Below the pieces are notes generated by a model. It had not been told where the DNA came from. It did not search any database and worked only from the letters and a program-made list of their open reading frames with translations. Positions 22,654-32,192 of a stretch of 42,985 bases of DNA are shown in pieces. The DNA comes from an uncultured Clostridia bacterium. Its GTDB lineage: Bacteria > Bacillota > Clostridia > Oscillospirales > Oscillospiraceae. Where the stretch lies: positions 1-42,985 of the forward strand of contig CAMHMZ010000020.1 of NCBI GenBank assembly GCA_946186375.1, given 5' to 3'. Position numbers and translations under genes: made by a program. Within the stretch, counting starts at the first letter, position 1. Every line of letters starts with the position of its first letter.

Positions 22654-24615
22654 ATGAAAAAGCTCTGTCTGCTTCTGACTCTGGCGCTGCCGGTGCTGCT
22701 GCTGTGCGGCTGCGGCGCGTCCTCGCAGGCTCCCGCCGAGGAACCCATCGACAGCACGCTCTATGTGAAGAGCGTCGACCTGCCGGAGGATTTTATCCTC
22801 GGTATGGATATCTCTTCGCTTCTCGCCGAGGAGGCGAGCGGGGTCAGATACTATAACTTCGACGGGCAGGAGCAGGATCTGCTGCAGATCCTCGCGGACA
22901 ACGGCCTGACCCATATCCGCGTGCGCGTCTGGAACCACCCCTATGACGCCGACGGCAACGGCTACGGCGGCGGCAACAACGATATCGAAAAAGCCGTGGA
23001 GATCGGCAGACGCGCCACGGCCGCGGGCTTGAAGCTCATCGTGGACTTCCACTATTCCGACTTCTGGGCCGACCCGGGCAAGCAGATGGTCCCGGCGGCC
23101 TGGGCCGGCATGGATCTGGAGAACAAGGCCCAGGCCGTCTATGACTTCACGGCCGACGGCCTTCAGAAGCTCACGGAGGCCGGTGTGGACGTCGCCATGG
23201 TGCAGATCGGCAATGAGACCAACGGCGCCATGTGCGGGGAAAAGCGTTGGGTCGACATCCAGGAGCTCATGAAGGCCGGCTCCCGCGCCGTGAGGGAGAC
23301 CTGCCCCGAGGCGCTCGTGACCATCCACTTCGCCAACCCCGAGAACGCGGAGAGCATGCTCAACTATGCCAGCAAGCTGGCGTATTACAGCGTCGACTAT
23401 GACGTGTTCGCCTCCTCGTATTATCCCTTCTGGCACGGCACGCTGGAGAACCTCGCTTCCGTACTCAGCACCGTGCAGGAGACCTACGGCAAGCGCGTCA
23501 TGGTCATGGAGACCTCCTATGCCTACACCGGCGCGGACACGGACTTCTCCGGCAACTCCGTCTCCGACGAGAGCGGCGGCATCACCAAGAACTATCCCTT
23601 CACCGTGCAGGGTCAGGCCAACGCCGTGCGCGACGTGATCGAGACCGTGGCCTCGCTGGACAGCGGCCTCGGCGTCTGCTACTGGGAGGGCGCCTGGATC
23701 ACGGTCGGCACGGAGAGCTGGGAGGCAAACCACGAGCTCTGGGAGAAATACGGCTCCGGCTGGGCCAGCAGCTATGCCGCGGCCTATGATCCCGACGACG
23801 CCGGCAAGTATTACGGCGGCAGCTCCTGGGACAACCAGGCCTTCTTCGACGCCGATGGCAGGCCGCTCGAGTCGCTGCGCCTCTTCCGGCTGCTGCGCAC
23901 GGGCAACGCCGTCGAGCCGACGCCCGACGCGATCCGGGACACCGTGCTGCGCGTGGACCTGGCGGACAGCATCGTGCTGCCCGAGACGGTGGACGCCGTC
24001 ATGACGGACGGCTCCCTGCGGAGCGTCCCCGTCGTCTGGGATCTGACGGAGCAGGAGATCGCCGACATGCAGAACGGAGGACCCGCCACCTATGCCATCA
24101 GCGGCACGGCCGGAGACATGGAGGCCCGCGGAACGCTCACGATGGCGGCCTTCAACTATCTGGAAAACCCCGGCTTTGAAAGCGGCGACCTGAGCGGCTG
24201 GACGGTGACGGATCTCGGCAGCACCGAGCAGCTCTGGGCCGAGGAAAAGCTGACGGACTCGCTGGAGGGCACCTGGCATTTCCACTTCTGGAGCCCCCAG
24301 CCCGGCAGCGTCGAATTCACGCTTGAGCAGAGCCTCGACACGCTCAAGACCGGAAACTACCGCTTTGCCGTCTCCATCATGGGCGGCGACTGCGGCGAGA
24401 CAGAGCTCTATGCCTACGTTAAGCTCGACGGCGAGACCGTGGCCACCGCGCCCCTGAAGATCACCTCCTACGGCGAGTGGGACACCGCCGAGCTGCGGGA
24501 TCTCCCTTATGAAGAGGGGCATACGCTCACCGTCGGCGTCTATGTGAAGTGCCAGGGCGAGAAGAGCGGCGCCTGGGGCAAGATCGACGGCGCGGAGCTG
24601 ACGGCCGAGGGCTGA
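22654..24615 (+). CDS. Arabinogalactan endo-beta-1,4-galactanase lipoprotein (GH53)
   Basis: This extracellular enzyme is predicted to cut beta-1,4-galactan side chains of pectin (type I arabinogalactan). The 653-residue protein has a lipobox (PVLLLCGC). The GH53 barrel occupies about residues 45-420 with FILGMDISSL, HIRVRVWNHPYD, the acid/base Glu in QIGNETNGAMCG near residue 188, and the nucleophile Glu in VMETSYAYTG near 286. A bacterial Ig-like (Big_4) module follows near 430-500, and a C-terminal galactan-binding-like beta sandwich (ENPGFESGDLSGWTVTD, as in CBM61) closes the protein. AAAGGAG precedes the ATG. It lies upstream of the malE-like gene, separated by a strong terminator and promoter. 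Confidence 0.92.
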   Translation: MKKLCLLLTLALPVLLLCGCGASSQAPAEEPIDSTLYVKSVDLPEDFILGMDISSLLAEEASGVRYYNFDGQEQDLLQILADNGLTHIRVRVWNHPYDADGNGYGGGNNDIEKAVEIGRRATAAGLKLIVDFHYSDFWADPGKQMVPAAWAGMDLENKAQAVYDFTADGLQKLTEAGVDVAMVQIGNETNGAMCGEKRWVDIQELMKAGSRAVRETCPEALVTIHFANPENAESMLNYASKLAYYSVDYDVFASSYYPFWHGTLENLASVLSTVQETYGKRVMVMETSYAYTGADTDFSGNSVSDESGGITKNYPFTVQGQANAVRDVIETVASLDSGLGVCYWEGAWITVGTESWEANHELWEKYGSGWASSYAAAYDPDDAGKYYGGSSWDNQAFFDADGRPLESLRLFRLLRTGNAVEPTPDAIRDTVLRVDLADSIVLPETVDAVMTDGSLRSVPVVWDLTEQEIADMQNGGPATYAISGTAGDMEARGTLTMAAFNYLENPGFESGDLSGWTVTDLGSTEQLWAEEKLTDSLEGTWHFHFWSPQPGSVEFTLEQSLDTLKTGNYRFAVSIMGGDCGETELYAYVKLDGETVATAPLKITSYGEWDTAELRDLPYEEGHTLTVGVYVKCQGEKSGAWGKIDGAELTAEG

Positions 24616-24619
24616 TGGT

Positions 24620-24703
24620 CCAGTTTTCAGTTTTAAGTTTTTAGTTTTTAGAAACAGTCGACAGAGCGCCTCTGAAAACTTAAAACTACAAACTAAAAAC
24701 CTG
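24620..24703. repeat. AT-rich palindromic repeat relative, copy E
   Basis: CAGTTTTCAGTTTTAAGT and TTTTAGTTTTTAG on the left pair with CTGAAAACTTAAAAC and AAACTAAAAACCTG on the right. Only the outer AT-rich arms of the repeat family are present, without a GTAGGGGC core. It sits between the GH53 stop and its terminator. Confidence 0.72.
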
Positions 24704-24747
24704 AAAAGAGACAGTGGCCAAACTGCGTTTTGGTCACTGTCTCTTTT
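24704..24747 (+). terminator. Terminator of the GH53 gene
   Basis: AAAAGAGACAGTGGCCAAA and TTTTGGTCACTGTCTCTTTT form a long stem with a small tip; read on the minus strand the tip is CGCAG between A- and T-runs. Likely bidirectional. Confidence 0.85.
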
Positions 24748-24835
24748 CGCGCCTGTAACATTCTCTTAACAATTTGCACAAAAAGCATGAGATTTTTTTG
24801 TGAAAAAAACACCCCGGAAATGGAAAGCTCCGTGG

Positions 24836-24864
24836 TGGACAAGAGAAACTTAAAATAGTATAAT
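24836..24864 (+). promoter_or_regulatory. Promoter of the malE operon
   Basis: TGGACA (24836-24841), 17-bp spacer, TATAAT (24859-24864). An imperfect palindrome (CACCCCGGA / TCCGTGGTG, about 24809-24837) ends at the -35 box and may bind a sugar-responsive regulator. Confidence 0.72.
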
Positions 24865-24871
24865 TATTTGC

Positions 24872-24959
24872 GAAAAAAGGCATGCCTTTTTTCCTTCCGC
24901 ATTCTGCGGAAGGATGGGTCTTCCACAAGCTGGAATTCATTGGCGTAAGCCACTGAATA
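24872..24959 (+). promoter_or_regulatory. Structured 5' leader of malE
   Basis: Directly after the expected transcription start lie a perfect palindrome AAAAAAGGCATGCCTTTTTT, then the hairpin CCTTCCGCA-ttc-TGCGGAAGG, then a possible competing pairing GGAAG...CTTCC, then a hairpin around TGGC-gtaa-GCCA with ATTCA/TGAAT outer arms. The AGGAGG for malE follows at about 24970. It matches no riboswitch class known to me. Confidence 0.55.
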
Positions 24960-24981
24960 TAGATTATTAGGAGGAACGAAA

Positions 24982-26565
24982 ATGAAAAAAGCACTTGCAA
25001 TGCTCCTGGCTCTGGCCATGGTCTTTGCTCTGGCTGCCTGCGGCGGTTCCACCGCTCCGGCCGAGCAGCCTGCTGCCGATAAGCCTGCCGAGCAGCCCGC
25101 TGAGCAGCCTGCCGCTTCCACCGGCGGCGAGCTGGCCGGCACCTACGACATCACCGTCTGGTGTGCCGACGCTATTGTCGATCTGACCAAGAAGCAGATC
25201 GAAGACTTCAACGCCTCTAACGAGGACGGCATCGTCTTCAACGCCACGGTCGAAGCCGTCGGCGAGGGCGACGCTGCCACGCAGATGATCACCGACGTCG
25301 AAGCCGGCGGCGACATCTTCTGCTTTGCCCAGGACCAGTTCGCCCGCCTCGTCCAGGCCGGCGCTCTGTCCAAGCTCGGCGTTCAGGCCTCTCAGACCGT
25401 CTCTGAGGCCAACGACGCCGGCGTCGTGGCTGCCGCCTCCATCGGCGGTGAGCTGTACGCCTACCCCCTGACCTCCGATAACGGCTACTTCATGTACTAC
25501 GACAAGTCCGTTATCCCCGAGGAAGACCTCGACTCCCTTGAGAAGCTGGTTGCCGACTGCGAAGCCGCCGGCAAGTACTTCGCCATGGAGACCGACACCT
25601 CCGCCTGGTACATCGCCTCTTTCTTCTTCGGCACCGGCTGCGTCTCCGAGTGGGAGACCGATGCTGACGGCGCTTTCGTCTCCGTGAAGGACACCTTCAA
25701 CAGCCCCGAGGGCCTCGTCGCTGTCAAGGGCATGAAGAAGCTCGTCGACTCCGACTACTACCTCAGCTCCTCCGACGGCGCCGGCTTTGACTCCGGCTGC
25801 GCCATCGTCGTCACCGGCACCTGGGCCTACGAGACCGTGAAGGGCATCCTGGGCGACAACCTGGGCGCCACGGATCTGCCCTCCTTCGAGGTCGACGGCA
25901 AAGAGTACCACATGGGCTCCTTCAACGGCTGCAAGCTGATGGGCGTCAAGCCCCAGACCGACGCCGTGAAGGCCGCCGCTCTGCACAGACTCGCTCAGTA
26001 CCTGAGCGGCGAGAAGGGCCAGATGGAGCGCTTCAACGCTGTTGCCTGGGGTCCCTCCAACCTGGTCGACCAGGCTGATCCCGCCGTGCAGGCCAACCCC
26101 GCGCTGGCCGCTCTCCTGCAGCAGAACCAGTACTCCGTGCCTCAGGGCCAGATCCACGGCTCCTGGTGGGATATCGCGAAGGTCATCGGCACCGACGTTG
26201 AGAACGCCACCGACGAGGCCGGCCTGCAGGCTGCTCTGGACAACTACTACGCCTCCATCTCCGCTCTGTTCAACATGAGCGAGGAAGAGAAGACCGCGTG
26301 GTCCGTCATCGGCGGCATCTGCGGCACCTCCTGGGATACCGACTTCCCGATGACCGCTGCCGGCGACAACGTCTTTGAGTCCGAAGTCCTCGAGCTCAAG
26401 GCCGGCGAAGAGCTGAAGGTCCGCCAGGGCGCTTCCTGGGACGTCAACTACGGCGCTGACGGCACCATCGGCGGCCCGAACGTGGTCGTCGACGCCGACG
26501 GCAGCTACATCGTGCGCCTCACCATCGACGGCGAGGTCGGTACGATCGAGCTGATCGCCCAGTAA
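24982..26565 (+). CDS. Maltodextrin-type ABC transporter substrate-binding lipoprotein with C-terminal starch-binding-like domain
   Basis: The 527-residue lipoprotein (LALAAC lipobox, Cys near 20) has a linker of AEQPA repeats and then an extracellular solute-binding family 1 domain (GTYDITVWCADAIVDLTKKQ onward, about 50-435). From about 438 to the end it carries an extra beta domain beginning WSVIGGICGTSWDTDFPMT and containing GASWDVNYGADG; this looks like the SusE/SusF or X25-type starch-binding modules, whose hallmark is WxVIG...WD.D.PM...SWD.NYG. MalE homologues usually end near 400 residues. Codon use is strongly biased (mostly C-ending with many GCT and TCC), suggesting high expression. 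Maltodextrin is inferred from malQ and amylase nearby. Confidence 0.85.
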   Translation: MKKALAMLLALAMVFALAACGGSTAPAEQPAADKPAEQPAEQPAASTGGELAGTYDITVWCADAIVDLTKKQIEDFNASNEDGIVFNATVEAVGEGDAATQMITDVEAGGDIFCFAQDQFARLVQAGALSKLGVQASQTVSEANDAGVVAAASIGGELYAYPLTSDNGYFMYYDKSVIPEEDLDSLEKLVADCEAAGKYFAMETDTSAWYIASFFFGTGCVSEWETDADGAFVSVKDTFNSPEGLVAVKGMKKLVDSDYYLSSSDGAGFDSGCAIVVTGTWAYETVKGILGDNLGATDLPSFEVDGKEYHMGSFNGCKLMGVKPQTDAVKAAALHRLAQYLSGEKGQMERFNAVAWGPSNLVDQADPAVQANPALAALLQQNQYSVPQGQIHGSWWDIAKVIGTDVENATDEAGLQAALDNYYASISALFNMSEEEKTAWSVIGGICGTSWDTDFPMTAAGDNVFESEVLELKAGEELKVRQGASWDVNYGADGTIGGPNVVVDADGSYIVRLTIDGEVGTIELIAQ

Positions 26566-26621
26566 TCTCTGCCATCCAAAGTTTGATTTTCATCACTTTG
26601 GCTGAACCTGTGTAATCAGAT

Positions 26622-26661
26622 TTGGGTGGAGCCAATCAACCGGCTCCACCCAAGTTTTTTT
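26622..26661 (+). terminator. Intra-operon terminator between malE and malF
   Basis: TTGGGTGGAGCC, loop AATCAACC, GGCTCCACCCAA, G, then seven T. A textbook terminator located 60 bases past malE and just before the malF ribosome binding site; partial read-through would give much more binding protein than permease. Confidence 0.88.
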
Positions 26662-26676
26662 AGAAGGGGCAATCTT

Positions 26677-28221
26677 ATGAAAAGATACAGCGACCTGGAA
26701 TTTCTGAAGCTGTCCAAGGGTCAGAAATTCCTTTATAAGCTTCAAAGCTTCTTCGCGGCGATCCCCCGCGCGATCGGCCGCTTCTTCCTTGCGATCGGCC
26801 GCTTGTTCAAGAATATCGGCCTCGGCATCGGCCGGGAATTTGCCGACATTTTCAACACCTTCAAAGAGGGCGACTGGAAGACCCGCGTCTCCTTCCTCGT
26901 GATGGGCTTCGGCAGCATGGCCCGCGGCCAGGTCCTGCGCGGACTGATGTTTTTGCTGTTTGAAGCGGTCTTTATTTTCTATATGGTCACCGCCGGCGGC
27001 TACTGGATGAGCATGCTGCCCTCCCTGGGCAAGATCGGCCCGCACCAGGAGTACAACGCCGTGCTGGACGCCTACACCACGGCCTACGGCGACAACTCCT
27101 TCAAGATCCTGCTTTACGGCGTGCTGACCATGTTCTTCATCGTCGCGTTCATCTACACCTGGCGGCTGAACGTCAAGCAGAACAAGATCGCCCAGGAGTA
27201 TCTCCGCTCCGGCCGCCGGCTCAAGTCCAGCGGCGACGACCTGCGTTCCCTGGTGGACGAGCAGTTCTACAAAACGCTGCTGGCCCTCCCGCTGACGGGC
27301 ATTCTGGTCTTCACGGTCATGCCGATCGTCTTTATGATCCTTGTCGCCTTCACGAACTATGACGGTTCGCACGACGGCTACAACAACGCGCTCTTCGGCT
27401 GGCAGGGGCTGGCCAACTTCCGCACCATGCTGACCTGGACGGGAGGCGGCGGCGTCAACTATTCCGCCACCTTCGGCGAGATCCTCACCTGGACGCTGAT
27501 CTGGGCCTTCTTTGCCACCTTTACGAACTACTTCCTCGGCATGTTCGTGGCCATGATGATCAACAAGAAGGGCATCCGCCTGAAGAAGCTCTGGCGTACC
27601 ATCCTGGTCCTGACCATCGCCATCCCGCAGTTCATCTCTCTGCTGTACGTGTCCAAGATGTTTGCCAAGAACGGCATCGTCAACGGCCTGCTGCTCAATC
27701 TCGGCTGGATCTCCAAGGCCATCGACTTCTGGGGCAGCACCGCGCACAACGGGCTGCTGCCGCGCGTCATGGTCATCGTCATCAACATCTGGATCGGCAT
27801 CCCGTATCTGATGCTGATCGCCACCGGCATCCTGATGAACATCCCGGCCGACCTCTACGAAAGCTCCCGCATCGACGGGGCCAACGCCTGGCAGCAGTAC
27901 ACCAAGATCACGCTGCCCTACATGCTCTTCATCACCGGCCCCTATCTGCTCACAAGCTTTACGGGCAACATGAACAACTTCAACGTCATCTACCTGCTCA
28001 CCGGCGGCGCGCCGACCAACGCGGCGGCCTCGGGCGCGGCGGGTTCGGTGGGCTATACCGACCTGTTGGTCACGTGGCTGTTCAAGATCACCACCGGCGC
28101 GGAGGCGCAGTATTATCTCGCCTCGGTCGTCGGCATCTTGGTCTTCCTGGTGGTCGCGGTCATTTCGCTGGTGGTCTACAATGTCCTGCCCTCTATCAAA
28201 AATGAGGAGGATTTTCAGTGA
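26677..28221 (+). CDS. MalF-like sugar ABC transporter permease
   Basis: The 514-residue protein is an inner permease subunit of the maltodextrin importer. It begins with a basic, amphipathic cytoplasmic stretch (AIPRAIGRFFLAIGRLFKNIG), followed by a first hydrophobic hairpin near 85-110, a second membrane pair near 145-165, and the conserved permease core near 210-510. The EAA loop that docks to the ATPase is YESSRIDGANAWQQYTKITLP near 395. The start is the ATG at 26677 behind AGAAGGGGC; an in-frame ATG at 26626 lies inside the terminator stem and is rejected. Its TGA shares a base with the next ATG. Confidence 0.92.
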   Translation: MKRYSDLEFLKLSKGQKFLYKLQSFFAAIPRAIGRFFLAIGRLFKNIGLGIGREFADIFNTFKEGDWKTRVSFLVMGFGSMARGQVLRGLMFLLFEAVFIFYMVTAGGYWMSMLPSLGKIGPHQEYNAVLDAYTTAYGDNSFKILLYGVLTMFFIVAFIYTWRLNVKQNKIAQEYLRSGRRLKSSGDDLRSLVDEQFYKTLLALPLTGILVFTVMPIVFMILVAFTNYDGSHDGYNNALFGWQGLANFRTMLTWTGGGGVNYSATFGEILTWTLIWAFFATFTNYFLGMFVAMMINKKGIRLKKLWRTILVLTIAIPQFISLLYVSKMFAKNGIVNGLLLNLGWISKAIDFWGSTAHNGLLPRVMVIVINIWIGIPYLMLIATGILMNIPADLYESSRIDGANAWQQYTKITLPYMLFITGPYLLTSFTGNMNNFNVIYLLTGGAPTNAAASGAAGSVGYTDLLVTWLFKITTGAEAQYYLASVVGILVFLVVAVISLVVYNVLPSIKNEEDFQ

Positions 28222-29090
28222 TGAACGAAACATTAGAAAAGCGGCACATGGGTCTGAAGGCCAGCCGCACCATTTCCAACACGCTCATTTATATCATTCT
28301 CATCGTGATGAGTGTCGTCTGGCTGATCCCCTTCATCTGCATCGTGCTCCAGTCCTTCCGCGTCGAGTCCACCTGGCAGGTCGGCTACGTCGTCCCGCAG
28401 CAGTGGGGCTGGGATAACTACAAAGCCCTCTGGAACAGTGACTTCAAGCGCTGGTATCTCAACACCTTCATCATCGCGCTCGTCGTGGCCGTGCTGCAGA
28501 CGGTCATCGTCCTGTGCATGAGCTACACGCTCTCCCGCTTCCGCTTCAAGCTGCGCGACGGGCTGATGCGCTTCATGCTGATCCTCGGCATGTTCCCCGG
28601 CATGCTCACCATGATCATCCTCTACCGCGTGCTGAAGGATCTGGGGCTGACCCAGGCCAACGCGGTGCCCGGTCTGATCCTGGTGTATGTGGCCTCCTCC
28701 GGCATGGGCTATTATGTGTCCAAGGGCTTCTTCGACACGATCCCCAAGTCGCTCGACGAGGCGGCGCGCATCGACGGCGCGACAAGGGCGCAGGTGCTCA
28801 CCAAGATCATCCTGCCGCTGGCAAAGCCCATCGTCATCTACACGATCCTGACCGCCTTCATGGGCCCCTGGGGCGACTTCGTGTTTGCTCGCTACGTCTC
28901 CTTCGGCACCTCCGCGGGCATGAACGTGGCCGTCGGTATGTACAGCTGGCTGCAGCTGGACCAGATCGGCCAGAAGTACACCATGTTCTGCGCGGGCGGC
29001 GTCATCGTCGCGATCCCCGTGACGATCCTGTTCATGTGCCTGCAGAAGTACTACGTCGAGGGCGTCACCGGCGGCGCCGTCAAGGGCTGA
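28221..29090 (+). CDS. MalG-like sugar ABC transporter permease
   Basis: The 289-residue partner permease has six predicted membrane segments and the EAA loop DEAARIDGATRAQVLTKIILP near 178. The ATG at 28221 overlaps the malF stop as TGATG; GGAGG ends 10 bases upstream. An alternative GTG at 28218 is in frame and closer to that site, so the start is uncertain by one codon. Together with MalF it forms the membrane channel of the importer. Confidence 0.92.
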   Translation: MNETLEKRHMGLKASRTISNTLIYIILIVMSVVWLIPFICIVLQSFRVESTWQVGYVVPQQWGWDNYKALWNSDFKRWYLNTFIIALVVAVLQTVIVLCMSYTLSRFRFKLRDGLMRFMLILGMFPGMLTMIILYRVLKDLGLTQANAVPGLILVYVASSGMGYYVSKGFFDTIPKSLDEAARIDGATRAQVLTKIILPLAKPIVIYTILTAFMGPWGDFVFARYVSFGTSAGMNVAVGMYSWLQLDQIGQKYTMFCAGGVIVAIPVTILFMCLQKYYVEGVTGGAVKG

Positions 29091-29121
29091 TAAGGCCACG
29101 ATGTGAAAAGGAGAAATCAGT

Positions 29122-30249
<1,128 letters not shown>

Positions 30250-30274
30250 GTCTGAGCCAGCCCAGCAAAGCAAT

Positions 30275-30303
30275 ACCGGGAAGCGCGCTGCGCTTCCCGG
30301 TTT
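30275..30303 (+). terminator. Terminator of the malEFG-msmX operon
   Basis: ACCGGGAAGCG, loop CGCTG, CGCTTCCCGGT, then TT. The T-tract is short. Confidence 0.7.
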
Positions 30304-30307
30304 ACGC

Positions 30308-30336
30308 TTGACAGGGCAAGAGGCCTCTGCTACAGT
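30308..30336 (+). promoter_or_regulatory. Promoter of malQ
   Basis: TTGACA (30308-30313), 17-bp spacer, TACAGT (30331-30336). A second -10-like TACTAT at 30343 lacks a matching -35 box. Confidence 0.6.
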
Positions 30337-30362
30337 AGAGGATACTATCTGCAAGAAAAGAG

Positions 30363-31865
30363 TTGGGTACTTTGGAAAAACTTCCCCGTAAAAGCGGCGT
30401 TCTGATGCCGATGAGCTCTCTGCCCTCTCCCTGCGGGATCGGCACCATGGGCAAAAGCGCCTATCATTTCGTCGATTTTCTCAAGGCGGCCGGGCAGAGC
30501 TACTGGCAGCTGCTGCCGCTCGCGCCCACGAGCTACGGCGACAGCCCCTATGCCGCCTTTTCCACCTTCGCCGGCAACCCCTATTTCATCGACCTGGAGC
30601 TCCTGATCGAGGGGGGCCTTCTCGCACGCGAAGAGGTCGAAGGGCGCGACTGGGGCGAAGATCAGCAGCGCGTGGATTACGGAAAGATCTATCTGAGCCG
30701 CTTTGCCGTGCTGCGCCTGGCCTTCGAGCGGGGCAGGACAGAGCTTGCCGGACCCTATGCGGCCTTCCGCGCGGAGAACGCCTCCTGGCTCGAGGACTAC
30801 GCCCTCTTCATGGCCTGCAAGGCGTATTTCGACATGAAGAGCTGGACCGAGTGGCCGGACGAGGGCATCCGCCTGCACCGAGCGGAGGCCGTGACCGCAT
30901 ACCGCGAAAAGCTCCGGGAGGACGTGGACTTTTACGCCTTCCTGCAGTTTCTCTTCTTCCGCCAGTGGACGGCGCTGCGCGACTACGCGCACGCGAAGGG
31001 CGTGCAGTTCATCGGCGATATCCCGATCTATGTCGCGCTCGACTCGGCCGACGTCTGGTGCGCGCCGCAGTTTTTCCAGCTCGACGCGCAGAACATCCCC
31101 ACCGAGGTCGCGGGCGTGCCGCCCGACGCCTTCACCGAGGACGGCCAGCTCTGGGGCAATCCGCTCTATGACTGGGACGCCATGAAGGCCGACGGCTACG
31201 GCTGGTGGATCCGCCGCGTCGAGGGCGCGCAGAAGCTTTTCGACATGCTGCGCGTGGACCACTTCCGCGGCTTCGAGAGCTACTGGGCCGTGCCCTACGG
31301 CAACAAGACCGCCAAGATCGGCCGCTGGCGCCCCGGCCCGGGGATGGATCTGATCGGCGTGCTGAAAAACTGGTTCCCCGGCCTGAGCTTCATCGCCGAG
31401 GATCTGGGCTACACGACGCCCGAGGTCGAGAAGCTCCTGGCCGATTCGGGTTTTCCCGGCATGAAGGTGCTGCACTTCGGCTTTGACCCGGACGGCGAGT
31501 CCGGCTACGCCCCGCATAACTGCCAGCCCAACAGCATCTGCTACATCGGTACTCACGACAACGAGACCGTCAAGGGCTGGGTCAAAGCGGGCAGGGGACA
31601 GCGCTTTCTGCGTTACGCCCGCGAGTACATGCACATCACCCGCGAGGAGGGCTGGTGCTGGGGCATGATCCGCACCGGTATGGCCACGCCCTCGCGCCTG
31701 TTCGTCGTGCAGATGCAGGATCTGCTGGAGCTCGGCCCCTGGGCGCGCATGAACACGCCCGGCCGCGCCGACGGCAACTGGCAGTGGCGCATGAAGCCCG
31801 GCGCAGACTCGAAGGAGCTTGCACGCCGGCTGAAGAAGCTCACGTCCATCTACCGCCGACTGTGA
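30363..31865 (+). CDS. malQ: 4-alpha-glucanotransferase (amylomaltase, GH77)
   Basis: This cytoplasmic enzyme transfers alpha-1,4-glucan segments between maltodextrins, releasing glucose. The 500-residue protein has the GH77 start RKSGVLMPMSSLPSPCGIG, SYWQLLPLAPTSYGDSPYA, and the catalytic regions MLRVDHFRGFESYW (nucleophile Asp), FIAEDLGYTTPEV (acid/base Glu) and YIGTHDNETVKGW. The start is unclear: TTG at 30363 or TTG at 30372, with only a weak AAGAAAAGAG upstream; no ATG fits before the conserved N terminus. It has its own promoter but belongs functionally to the adjacent importer. Confidence 0.92.
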   Translation: MGTLEKLPRKSGVLMPMSSLPSPCGIGTMGKSAYHFVDFLKAAGQSYWQLLPLAPTSYGDSPYAAFSTFAGNPYFIDLELLIEGGLLAREEVEGRDWGEDQQRVDYGKIYLSRFAVLRLAFERGRTELAGPYAAFRAENASWLEDYALFMACKAYFDMKSWTEWPDEGIRLHRAEAVTAYREKLREDVDFYAFLQFLFFRQWTALRDYAHAKGVQFIGDIPIYVALDSADVWCAPQFFQLDAQNIPTEVAGVPPDAFTEDGQLWGNPLYDWDAMKADGYGWWIRRVEGAQKLFDMLRVDHFRGFESYWAVPYGNKTAKIGRWRPGPGMDLIGVLKNWFPGLSFIAEDLGYTTPEVEKLLADSGFPGMKVLHFGFDPDGESGYAPHNCQPNSICYIGTHDNETVKGWVKAGRGQRFLRYAREYMHITREEGWCWGMIRTGMATPSRLFVVQMQDLLELGPWARMNTPGRADGNWQWRMKPGADSKELARRLKKLTSIYRRL

Positions 31866-31869
31866 ACAA

Positions 31870-31918
31870 AAGGGACCGGGGATGAGAAAAACGCAGTTTT
31901 TCTCATCCCCGGTCCCTT
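31870..31918 (+). terminator. Terminator of malQ
   Basis: AAGGGACCGGGGATGAGAAA and its complement enclose the tip AAAAACGCAGTTTTT; a perfect 22-bp stem ending CCCTTCTT. Confidence 0.82.
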
Positions 31919-31921
31919 CTT

Positions 31922-32192
31922 CAGTTTTTAGTTTTAAGTTTTTAGTTTTTAGGAGCGCGACAAATCAGAGTTTAGCGAAAAATTCGGAATGCGGAGTTCG
32001 GAATTCGGAATGAAGGGAAACGAAGGATAGAGCGAGGAAATTGACGTTCGCGTTGTAGGGGCGGCTATCAGCCGCCCGTCAAACCAGTACCGTGTCCGCG
32101 GGCGGCTGATAGCCGCCCCTACGGCATCATTTCAAACTCAGCGATAAACTGCCGTTTCTCTTTCTGAAAACTATAAACTATGAACTAAAAAC
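31922..32192. repeat. Intergenic palindromic repeat, copy F
   Basis: It runs from CAGTTTTTAGTTTTAAG to AACTAAAAACTCA. The left arm has GAGTTTAGCGAAAAATTCGG, GGAATTC units and AAACGAAGGATAGAGCGAGG; the core is TGTAGGGGCGGCTATCAGCC against GGCTGATAGCCGCCCCTACG; the right arm read in reverse is GCAGTTTATCGCTGAGTTTG then AAATGATGCCGTAGGGG. It is the closest relative of copy A. It occupies the 327-base convergent gap after malQ; no other feature was seen. Confidence 0.87.

Noticed and set aside
22624-24522. 632-residue open frame antisense to the GH53 gene
   Set aside because: It mirrors a gene with clear catalytic motifs; composition is typical of GC-rich shadow frames.
24842-25142. Minus-strand open frames over the malE start
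   Set aside because: They are the complement of the lipoprotein signal and AEQPA linker; no promoter or ribosome binding site supports them.
26593-28233. 546-residue open frame antisense to malF
   Set aside because: Its Asp/His/Glu-rich composition is a mirror of transmembrane codons; there is no ribosome binding site.
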